Origin: SHLQ01 sp964441145 | Lineage (GTDB): Bacteria; Actinomycetota; Acidimicrobiia; Acidimicrobiales; SHLQ01 | Direction: 5' to 3' | Assembly (NCBI GenBank): GCA_964441145.1 | Contig: CAYTUB010000084.1 | Location: 1 to 12,529 of the forward strand | DNA: 12,529 nucleotides | Shown here: one piece after another, positions 6,555-12,223 of the stretch | Layout of the letters: the number at the start of each line of letters is the position of its first letter | How positions within the stretch are numbered: position 1 is the stretch's first letter | Notes under the pieces: model-generated | What the model saw: the letters and a program-made list of their open reading frames with translations, nothing else | Told to the model about the DNA's origin: nothing | Database searches by the model: none | Translations under genes and position numbers: made by a program

Positions 6555-7970
6555 TCACTGTGCGGCGATGGTCGGGAACACTCTTTCGAAGAATTCACGT
6601 GATAGTTCGGCCTCTTCCGGGGTGAATCCGCCGTAGCCAACGGAGAGCAATCCGTCAGGGGTCTCGGCGATGAAGTCCGTACCGAACGGGGCATTGAGGA
6701 AGGCGATGTCTGACGCAATGTCGGGAGCGCTTCCGCAGTTTTGGACTGATTCCTGTGGTGGTGGACCAGTGGTAAACGCACCAGCTATCTCGTATTCCTG
6801 TAGCTCCTCATCGAGGAATGTGAGGGTTTCGCCTGTGGGCTGAGGGGCTGGCTCGTCTCCGTAGAGTGCCAACCAATCTTCGATCGTTCTCAGCGGCTCG
6901 AGACCGACCTGAGTCAGTCCCGATGAGACGACTAGTGAGGCCCCGATCGTCGGAGGAAACGGACTGGAGCCCGTGTACCCGGGAACCTCGATGAACAAGC
7001 AGTTGCCGCTAGTAGTCACGGTCGTCGATTCCGGTAGTTCGAACTCGAGCCCGCCGAGTACATCGACTTGGTTGACTCCCGTATCTCGCTGCTCGCTGGT
7101 GATCAGTTCGACCTGAACCGTTTCGACGACGCCCGTAGGTGCGTTCGAGAGGTCGATCTCGACAGTTGGCAACACACCATCGAGAATTTCTCGGGCCCGG
7201 ACTTGCTCATCTTCGGTGAAGCCGTTGGCGACGGCGAACAGCAGACCTTCGTCGGTCTCGGCAGCGTAGAGGTCGCTATAGGGAGCTGCGAAAACTTGGA
7301 GGTCTGAGAGCGTGTTCGCGTCGACCGCGCAATTGAGCGTGGACTCCTCGCCGGTCGGCGCGTCGGTGAACGCTCCCTCGATTCGATATCCGTCGAGCTC
7401 CTCGCCCAGAAAGGTAATGCTCTCACCTGTGGCGACCGGTTCTGGTTGGCCTTCATAGCCAGCGAACCATTCATCGACAGTAGAGATCGGCGTCAAGGTT
7501 TCCCGGCCGAGGAATGCCGAGGTACCAATGGCGATCCCGGGTTCGAACGGGCTATCGCCTTCGTAGTTAGGTTCGAGCAAGATGACGCAATTCTGGGTTG
7601 AGAGCGCTGTCACCGGCTCTGGTAGTTCAAGGCTGATTCCGCCAGCTGCAGTGAAGCCAGCCGGACCGGAGACGGCCTCGTCGACGACCATAGGCTCGGA
7701 GGCGACGGCTTCGGACCCTTCGTCGTTACTCTCCTCGGGTTGGACTTCAGTCGTGGTCGTTGTTGTCTCGTTGACGGTTGTCGGCGTTACAACTTGTTCT
7801 TGAGTTTGCTCATTCTCAACGGCAACAGCAGATTCGTCAGAGGCGGCGGTGGTGGTCTGCTCGTCCCCACCACAGGCCGCGAGTACCAGTCCGAGGGCTA
7901 CAAAGCCTTTTAACCAGTGCCGTCGTCTTGAGTTCTGACGGCCTCTTGCGCTCAACTCGTATGTGCTCAT
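6555..7970 (-). CDS. Lipoprotein B: secreted lipoprotein with two copies of the same domain as lipoprotein A
   Basis: The protein is 471 residues. The ATG at 7970 is preceded by GGAGGGG (7981-7987) at a spacing of 10. The N-terminus has a basic region (RRRHWLKG) and a hydrophobic core ending in LVLAAC, a near-ideal lipobox with Cys33 as lipid site. A Thr/Glu-rich linker (~34-100) with a run of seven or more Thr/Glu residues follows. Domain 1 (~104-271) has TAAGGISLELP, cysteines 128 and 214, and VLPTVE. Domain 2 (~302-468) has LGGLEFELP, cysteines 324 and 412, and VFPTIA. Domain 1 is very close to both domains of lipoprotein A, for example TQNCV, DEWFAGY, GEELDGYRI and TLSDLQ. Domain 2 is more diverged. 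The gene lies 110 bases downstream of the anti-sigma gene. That gap carries the motif at 8048-8071 shared with the sigma promoter region, so it may be a target of the sigma factor. Surface-exposed; ligand unknown. Confidence 0.86.
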   Translation of the reverse strand: MSTYELSARGRQNSRRRHWLKGFVALGLVLAACGGDEQTTTAASDESAVAVENEQTQEQVVTPTTVNETTTTTTEVQPEESNDEGSEAVASEPMVVDEAVSGPAGFTAAGGISLELPEPVTALSTQNCVILLEPNYEGDSPFEPGIAIGTSAFLGRETLTPISTVDEWFAGYEGQPEPVATGESITFLGEELDGYRIEGAFTDAPTGEESTLNCAVDANTLSDLQVFAAPYSDLYAAETDEGLLFAVANGFTEDEQVRAREILDGVLPTVEIDLSNAPTGVVETVQVELITSEQRDTGVNQVDVLGGLEFELPESTTVTTSGNCLFIEVPGYTGSSPFPPTIGASLVVSSGLTQVGLEPLRTIEDWLALYGDEPAPQPTGETLTFLDEELQEYEIAGAFTTGPPPQESVQNCGSAPDIASDIAFLNAPFGTDFIAETPDGLLSVGYGGFTPEEAELSREFFERVFPTIAAQ

Positions 7971-8047
7971 TATGGTTGTTCCCCTCCGGGCTAGTCAGGG
8001 GCCTCGTCACGAGTGCCCGCCGCCTCTAGTTCGCAGCGACGTGTGCG

Positions 8048-8071
8048 AATCCGTCGCGGGGAGGTGGATTT
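8048..8071 (-). promoter_or_regulatory. Shared bipartite motif upstream of lipoprotein B
   Basis: Read on the + strand this is CCGTCGCGG (8051-8059), five variable bases, then TGGATTT (8065-8071). The same 9+5+7 arrangement recurs at 9547-9567 upstream of the sigma gene. The extended core (minus strand CCGCGACGG followed by ATT, 8048-8059) is also at 9618-9629 upstream of lipoprotein C. On the minus strand AATCC and GGATT flank a 13-base centre, so this copy is also a dyad. It could be a promoter element read by the ECF sigma factor or an operator. It lies about 80 bases before the ATG at 7970. A separate GAAC-N17-CGTG downstream also looks ECF-like but is less convincing. Confidence 0.55.
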
Positions 8072-8080
8072 CCTGAAGAT

Positions 8081-8956
8081 CTAGGAGATTGTTGTGGCTT
8101 CGAGCAGCGCGGCGACGAGGTCTCGCAGCGGCCCGTTTGTGTCGGAGAGAACGACCACGGCCGCACCCGAGGAGGAGACGAGTTCGTCCACCGAAGTCTG
8201 TATGCCGATAGGAATGGCGCTCGCGTCGACACCTTCGATCAGGTCCACGCACCCTTGCACCTCTCCGCATGCAGAAGTCGGGTCGGTCTGCAGAGGTGCG
8301 AAGGTCCAATTCATAAACTGCTGCCCGTTGACTCGGACAACCCCGGTGGTCCCAATGTTCACCATGCCCTCTCTGGCGAGTTCGGCCAGTCGCTCCCGGA
8401 ACATTTCTGAGTCGACCTCGACCACGACGATTGTTTCCCCGAAGCTGGTCGGGTCGGAACTGCTGGCAAACACAAGTTGGCCATCTCCACGTTCGACAAG
8501 GACGAGGCCTTCCGGTAGTTCGAACGCGATTTCGCCTGCGGCCAGTGAAAGGCCTGGCGCATCGTCAACCGATGGGGCAGTAGTCGAGGACGCTGGTGGG
8601 GTGCCGGTGTCGCCCACGGTCGTTGGGATGTCGGCCGGGCTCGCGGTATCGAGGGCAAGGTTGCTGTCTCGGGTCACGATCCATGCACCGAGCACAATGG
8701 CGACTATCGCAGCAGCCGCGCCGAGCCAGATGGTCAAACGTTGGCGGACGGGGACTTCTACGACTGGCGCGGGACCCATCTCGACGATGAGGTCGTCTGG
8801 CTCTCGGGATTCGTCGTCAACGTCGTGAAGCTGGTCGTAGTGGTCGAGAACCTGCGCTCGAATTTCGTCTCGGCGTGCGGACTTTTGTGTGCGATCTTGC
8901 TCGAGTTTGCGGAGAAGTTCGCTTGCGCGGCGGTCGTCCAATGGTTCGTCAGTCAT
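8081..8956 (-). CDS. Membrane-anchored anti-sigma factor with a lipoprotein-like ectodomain
   Basis: The protein is 291 residues. The ATG at 8956 overlaps the sigma stop codon as ATGA, a classic coupling that also identifies the partner. The N-terminal ~60 residues are charged and helical (RASELLRKLEQ, DEIRAQVLDHYDQL) and would be the cytoplasmic sigma-binding part. They lack the HxxxCxxC zinc motif of the common ZAS anti-sigma class. One transmembrane helix spans ~73-95, followed by a Pro/Thr/Ser-rich linker. The ectodomain (~136-291) begins LAAGEIAFELPEG, the same signature as the lipoprotein domains, and contains FASSSDPTSFGETIVVVEV. It has a close cysteine pair, C230-x5-C236, and ends in LRDLVAALLEATTIS. 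It presumably holds the sigma factor inactive until an envelope signal acts on the ectodomain. The role is inferred from position and topology. A general sensor protein is the alternative. Confidence 0.8.
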   Translation of the reverse strand: MTDEPLDDRRASELLRKLEQDRTQKSARRDEIRAQVLDHYDQLHDVDDESREPDDLIVEMGPAPVVEVPVRQRLTIWLGAAAAIVAIVLGAWIVTRDSNLALDTASPADIPTTVGDTGTPPASSTTAPSVDDAPGLSLAAGEIAFELPEGLVLVERGDGQLVFASSSDPTSFGETIVVVEVDSEMFRERLAELAREGMVNIGTTGVVRVNGQQFMNWTFAPLQTDPTSACGEVQGCVDLIEGVDASAIPIGIQTSVDELVSSSGAAVVVLSDTNGPLRDLVAALLEATTIS

Positions 8957-9516
8957 CGTTGCTCCCACGCGTTAATGAAGCTGCGTCGGCCGCGGGCAAG
9001 TAACGATTCTGCCGCTCGATATTCGATTTCCATCGCCTCGGCGATCTCCGTCACCGAATAGTCGTCGAGGTATCGCAGCGCAATGGCGGCTCGCTGGCGC
9101 TCAGGAAGAGATCGAAGTGCATCGATAACCGCGTCCGCCGACCCGTCGCTGCGATGGTCGTCGGTACGCCCGGATTCGTTGCGATAGGGGTCGAGTTCGA
9201 GAAGACGTATCAAGCGATTCCGTTCTCGCTCTGATTTGCGCCAGTGGTCGATCAGTCGTCTGCGGGCGACGACGAACAGCCACGGGCGCCCGATGGTCTC
9301 CTCGGAACCACTCGATAGGGCGTTTGCTGCGGTGAGGAACGTATCGGCGGCGACATCGTCGGCCACTGAACGATCTCCGCATCGAGCCAGCACAAATTGA
9401 AAGACCGCGTCGAACTCGGAGTCAAATAACGCGACGAGCTGTGCCCGGGTCGGGTCAGCGTTTTGTCGGCGGAGGGTCGTTCTCCCGCCTTTTCCCACCA
9501 CTTCTCTGTCGCCCAC
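8953..9516 (-). CDS. ECF-type RNA polymerase sigma factor
   Basis: The protein is 187 residues from the GTG at 9516, a normal ECF length. GGAGG (9521-9525) precedes it by 4 bases. The frame is open to an ATG at 9693, but that would add 59 non-homologous residues and run up to the divergent gene start. Region 2 spans ~20-92: LVALFDSEFDAVFQFVLARCGD, ADDVAADTFL, and the PWLFVVARRRLIDHWRK segment that contacts the -10 element. A charged linker follows. Region 4 (~128-187) carries LPERQRAAIALRYLDDYSVTEIAEAM and an ESLLARGRRSF recognition helix. There is no extra C-terminal domain. The 4-base overlap with the downstream anti-sigma gene indicates stoichiometric production. The motif at 9547-9567, about 30 bases before the start, is repeated before lipoprotein B, which suggests autoregulation plus control of the surface lipoproteins. 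Confidence 0.93.
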   Translation of the reverse strand: MGDREVVGKGGRTTLRRQNADPTRAQLVALFDSEFDAVFQFVLARCGDRSVADDVAADTFLTAANALSSGSEETIGRPWLFVVARRRLIDHWRKSERERNRLIRLLELDPYRNESGRTDDHRSDGSADAVIDALRSLPERQRAAIALRYLDDYSVTEIAEAMEIEYRAAESLLARGRRSFINAWEQR

Positions 9517-9546
9517 ACCACCTCCGTCGTTGCGCGCTCTCAATAA

Positions 9547-9567
9547 CCGTCGCGGAATGCTGGATTT
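9547..9567 (-). promoter_or_regulatory. Shared bipartite motif upstream of the sigma/anti-sigma operon
   Basis: CCGTCGCGG (9547-9555), five bases, TGGATTT (9561-9567) on the + strand. All 16 fixed positions and the spacing equal those at 8051-8071. It ends 30 bases before the GTG at 9516 on the minus strand. ECF operons are often autoregulated, which fits a sigma-recognised element, but the 5-base gap is too short for a -35/-10 pair. It may instead be an extended -10 region or an operator. Confidence 0.55.
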
Positions 9568-9589
9568 GTGTCCACTGCGGTCTACCGAT

Positions 9590-9629
9590 GAACATTGTTT
9601 TTCAGTCTTGTCGATCTCCGCGACGGATT
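9590..9629 (+). promoter_or_regulatory. Candidate ECF-type promoter and shared core motif upstream of lipoprotein C
   Basis: Two overlapping signals occur in the divergent region. GAAC (9590-9593), 16 bases, then GTCG (9610-9613) resembles an ECF -35/-10 pair. Immediately after it, CCGCGACGGATT (9618-9629) repeats exactly the 12-base core upstream of lipoprotein B and, for nine bases, that upstream of the sigma gene. Here the AAATCCA half is absent. The distance to the GTG at 9694 is about 65 bases. Which of the two is the true promoter cannot be decided by eye. Confidence 0.45.
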
Positions 9630-9660
9630 TTGGACTTCGGCGGCGACTCATACGCGGGCG

Positions 9661-9688
9661 CGCGCGAACGCGCGGTTCTTTCGGGAGG
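9661..9688 (+). promoter_or_regulatory. GC hairpin and Shine-Dalgarno of lipoprotein C
   Basis: CGCGCG-AA-CGCGCG (9661-9674) can form a tight stem just upstream of GGGAGG (9683-9688). The latter lies 5 bases before the GTG at 9694 and fixes that start rather than the in-frame ATG at 9595. The hairpin ends 8 bases before the Shine-Dalgarno and could affect translation. It may also be a by-product of GC richness. Confidence 0.5.
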
Positions 9689-9693
9689 AACAC

Positions 9694-11808
9694 GTGAGCG
9701 GGAACAAGTCGTTGATGGTGCGAGGTCGAGGTCGTTGGGCAACGGTGTTCGTGTCACTCGCGTTGATGGCCGCGGCGTGTGGTCAGACAGATTCTGACGC
9801 TGATGAACAGGCGGCCGACGCCGCTCCAGAAACTGTCGAATCCGAGGAAACGCCACCGTCGACCGAAGCCGAGCTCGAGGCAGTAGACGACGCAGCGCCT
9901 GAAGTGGAGGACGACACCCAAGCAGGTGATGACGAGTCTACGACCTCGGAAGTCTCTCGACCTCCGGGGATCTTTGAGCAACTAGCGCTACCAGCAGGAA
10001 CGAACACCCTTCCAAGCTTCGGCGGGGTGCAGTTCGATCTGCCAGATGCATCGCGTTTTCTTGTGGAAGACGATTGTTTCCTCACCTTCGAACCCTCATC
10101 AGCAGATCTCGGCCCTCGTCTCGCGCAGCTGTACATCGGCGAGTTCGGCGCCTCCGAACGGCAGGGCGAACTCAACGAATTGCGCACGATCGACCAATGG
10201 ATCGAATTGATCACCAACGAACTGGGGGAGCCGCCCGAAGAGACCGGAGAGACCCGGGAACTCTTCGGCCAAACCCTGACGGGGTTTCGATTCGACGACG
10301 CTCCGTTCTTGGGCCAAGCCGACGCGATCCCCGAACTCCTCGTCTGCGGGCAGATTGACTCACCCGGCTTTATCCGGGTGTTTCCCCTTGGGTTCGAAGA
10401 GTGGTTCGTCGCACAAACCGAAGACTCTCTTCTCGTCGTTGTGTCTGGAGGGCCAACCCCCGAGGTGGCCAATGACGTACACGAGCTGCGAGACCAAATT
10501 CTTCCAACCTTGCAACGCGTCGACCCGCCTGTCCCCATCGTGCGACCTATCGCTGATCCAGGTGCGGAACCGACAGAACTCGATCTCGTCGCTCCAGATC
10601 TTGAGGGTCGATCACGGACACTCACTTATCCAGCCCTCGGCGGAGTGAGATTTGCGGTCGATGAAACACACGACGTGTGGCACTACGGCGATGGCATCGC
10701 TATCGACCCCGTAGGAGCGGGTTCCAATGCCTCAACCGGCATAGCAGCGCTTGCCCTTTTCACCCAAGCCGCCGACGGTTCCGAACTCTCTACGGTCGAA
10801 CAGGTCCTCGACACGTTGAGCCTCGTGCCCGAGCTTTCTGTGCAACCCAACGGGCACTTCGTCGACCTGTTCGACCGACAGCTCACCGGCTATACGGTGG
10901 AGCTCACCAGCGTCCCGGAGTTCTCGGTGTCTTTGCCCGACGATGCGCTACGGCTCCTCGACGCTACTCGCCGGGGTGCTCTGCGCTTCTTTTCGTTTAC
11001 GCCGCAACGCACACAGATGTACCTCGCTGAAACGCCAGCCGGTGTCTTGTATGCCGCCTTCGATGTAAACCCCTATGCCGAAGTGCCCGTCACCCAGGAT
11101 GCCTTCGCGACCCTTCTTGCGACCGCGGAGCTGACCGGCCCTGGACTCGACCAACCGTTGCCCGAAGGCTCAATCTTGGGCGGAGCTGAGCCACCGCCAG
11201 CTCCTGCAGAAATCGTCGAAGATAGCCCACCTCCGCTCTTCGTCTCGTTCCAACAACCCGAGGACGGCAGGCACCAGATCCATAACTTCGGGATACCCAT
11301 TTCCGCAGACGTCACCGGTTGGTTCCTCCAACCCAATGCGCCCGGCTCAGTCGTGTTCGTCGGCGCCGGGATTAGTAGAGGCCCAGGGGATCGAGGTGTG
11401 GTCTTCCTTGCTGGCCTGCAACCGCACATCGTCCCTCAGGCCGGTGGTCCAAGCGTCGCCGGTGACCCCGTCGACCTCTCCGACATCGAGTCGTTCTTGG
11501 CGAACCCGCCCGACAACCTCGACGTCTCCAACGTTTCGCAGACAGATATCGGCGGGTTCGACGCATTCCGCTTCGACGTGCGCGTTGCCGAGGGCGCGAC
11601 GTGCGCCCAAGACGACCCATGCGAGTACGCCTTCGAAACGGCGTGGAACTGGCCAGCGACCGTATCGATCAACGCGGCGAATGAGCATCGCATCTGGTGG
11701 ATTCCCGATCATCCGGCGGGGCCGTCGATGATTCACGCCACAGATATCAGCTCCGAGTTCATCGAGATTGCGACAGGCTTCGTCGATTCGATCGAGGCAG
11801 TCGGGTAG
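9694..11808 (+). CDS. Lipoprotein C: large secreted lipoprotein with three domains related to lipoproteins A and B and the anti-sigma ectodomain
   Basis: The protein is 704 residues from the GTG at 9694. The signal peptide has basic RGRGRW, a hydrophobic stretch and LMAAAC, with Cys29 as lipid site. A very acidic Ala/Glu/Asp/Thr linker fills ~30-90. Domain 1 (~104-275) has FGGVQFDLPD, cysteines 128 and 218 (90 apart, as in A and B), IDQWIEL, FGQTLTGFRFDDAPF and ILPTLQ. Domain 2 (~312-480) keeps LGGVRFAV, DRQLTGYTVEL and MYLAETPAGVLYA but has no cysteines. Domain 3 (~520-702) begins IHNFGIPISADV, has GGFDAFRFDV followed by C637-x5-C643, and ends FVDSIEAVG. It matches the anti-sigma ectodomain layout better than the other repeats. 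Proline-rich linkers (~483-515) separate the domains. It is divergent from the sigma operon and shares its upstream core motif. It is probably a surface partner, ligand binder or decoy for the same signal. Function unknown. Confidence 0.85.
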   Translation: MSGNKSLMVRGRGRWATVFVSLALMAAACGQTDSDADEQAADAAPETVESEETPPSTEAELEAVDDAAPEVEDDTQAGDDESTTSEVSRPPGIFEQLALPAGTNTLPSFGGVQFDLPDASRFLVEDDCFLTFEPSSADLGPRLAQLYIGEFGASERQGELNELRTIDQWIELITNELGEPPEETGETRELFGQTLTGFRFDDAPFLGQADAIPELLVCGQIDSPGFIRVFPLGFEEWFVAQTEDSLLVVVSGGPTPEVANDVHELRDQILPTLQRVDPPVPIVRPIADPGAEPTELDLVAPDLEGRSRTLTYPALGGVRFAVDETHDVWHYGDGIAIDPVGAGSNASTGIAALALFTQAADGSELSTVEQVLDTLSLVPELSVQPNGHFVDLFDRQLTGYTVELTSVPEFSVSLPDDALRLLDATRRGALRFFSFTPQRTQMYLAETPAGVLYAAFDVNPYAEVPVTQDAFATLLATAELTGPGLDQPLPEGSILGGAEPPPAPAEIVEDSPPPLFVSFQQPEDGRHQIHNFGIPISADVTGWFLQPNAPGSVVFVGAGISRGPGDRGVVFLAGLQPHIVPQAGGPSVAGDPVDLSDIESFLANPPDNLDVSNVSQTDIGGFDAFRFDVRVAEGATCAQDDPCEYAFETAWNWPATVSINAANEHRIWWIPDHPAGPSMIHATDISSEFIEIATGFVDSIEAVG

Positions 11809-11814
11809 CCGACT
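11799..11814. terminator. Small hairpin at the convergent ends of lipoprotein C and the charged protein gene
   Basis: AGTCGG-GTAG-CCGACT (arms 11799-11804 and 11809-11814). The loop contains the TAG of lipoprotein C, and the right arm reaches the end of the opposite gene. The two genes are separated by only 4 bases, so any terminator must overlap coding sequence. The stem is short with no T-tract. Confidence 0.25.
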
Positions 11815-12223
11815 ACTCCTCCTCGGAGCTGACCTCGTTGCCAACGTCGGCGTCGTCGGTGAGGTTCTCCTCTGCCTCTTCCTCGATCAGCTCGGGGGTG
11901 AGGTCGTCGATGCCGCCAGCCATCGCCAATGCCGACGCGAGTTGCGTGGCACGGCCGTAGACCAATTGGAAGTAATGCGGTGACGCCGCACCATGGCCGG
12001 GAAGAGGTGGTTGGCCAAGCGAATTCACCACAGCGACCGGGTTGGGAGTGGAGATCTCGAACGACTCGATGTCGGGGAGCGCATCGTGATCACCCCAGAA
12101 CGCGACCGGATCGAGTTCCTTCTTCTTCGGCTTGGCTTTCTTACGATTCTTCGACCGCGACCTGCCTTGTTGTGGCTGCTGCTTCTTGCTCTTCTGGCTT
12201 TGGCCCTTGCCTCTGGCGTTCAC
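11813..12223 (-). CDS. Small protein with a lysine/arginine/glutamine-rich N-terminus and acidic tail, coupled to an SNF2 helicase
   Basis: The protein is 136 residues from the GTG at 12223, with AGGAG 7 bases upstream. Residues 1-36 are extremely basic and glutamine-rich (KSKKQQPQQGRSRSKNRKK, then AKPKKKE), like a nucleic-acid-binding tail. The middle (~37-103) looks folded, with DPVAFWGDHDALPDIESF, PLPGHGAASPHYFQLVYGRA and TQLASALAMA. Residues ~106-136 are strongly acidic (ELIEEEAEEN, then an EVSSEEE end). No family is recognised. The GTG start overlaps the TGA of the helicase gene as GTGA, so the two are translated together. This suggests the small protein works with or regulates the helicase, for example as a nucleic-acid-binding or shielding partner. 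That role is inference from context and charge. Confidence 0.75.
   Translation of the reverse strand: MNARGKGQSQKSKKQQPQQGRSRSKNRKKAKPKKKELDPVAFWGDHDALPDIESFEISTPNPVAVVNSLGQPPLPGHGAASPHYFQLVYGRATQLASALAMAGGIDDLTPELIEEEAEENLTDDADVGNEVSSEEE

Noticed and set aside
8014..8037. GAAC-N17-CGTG before lipoprotein B as an ECF promoter
   Set aside because: The spacing differs from the GAAC-N16-GTCG before lipoprotein C and the match is weak, so I prefer the shared bipartite motif as the stronger signal.
8094..8828. A 244-codon + strand frame opposite the anti-sigma gene
   Set aside because: The minus-strand gene has a transmembrane segment, ATGA coupling to the sigma gene and domain resemblance. The opposite frame is Ser/Thr-rich noise.
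9517..9693. Sigma factor N-terminal extension to an ATG at 9693
   Set aside because: The extra 59 residues are arginine/serine-rich with no sigma homology, would occupy the divergent promoter region, and a GTG with GGAGG exists at 9516.
9595..9693. Lipoprotein C start at an ATG at 9595
   Set aside because: It would add 33 residues before the signal peptide and include the promoter motif. The GTG at 9694 has GGGAGG at ideal spacing.
9783..10625. A 280-codon minus-strand frame inside lipoprotein C
   Set aside because: It is a Ser/Arg-rich shadow of the acidic, domain-bearing + strand gene.
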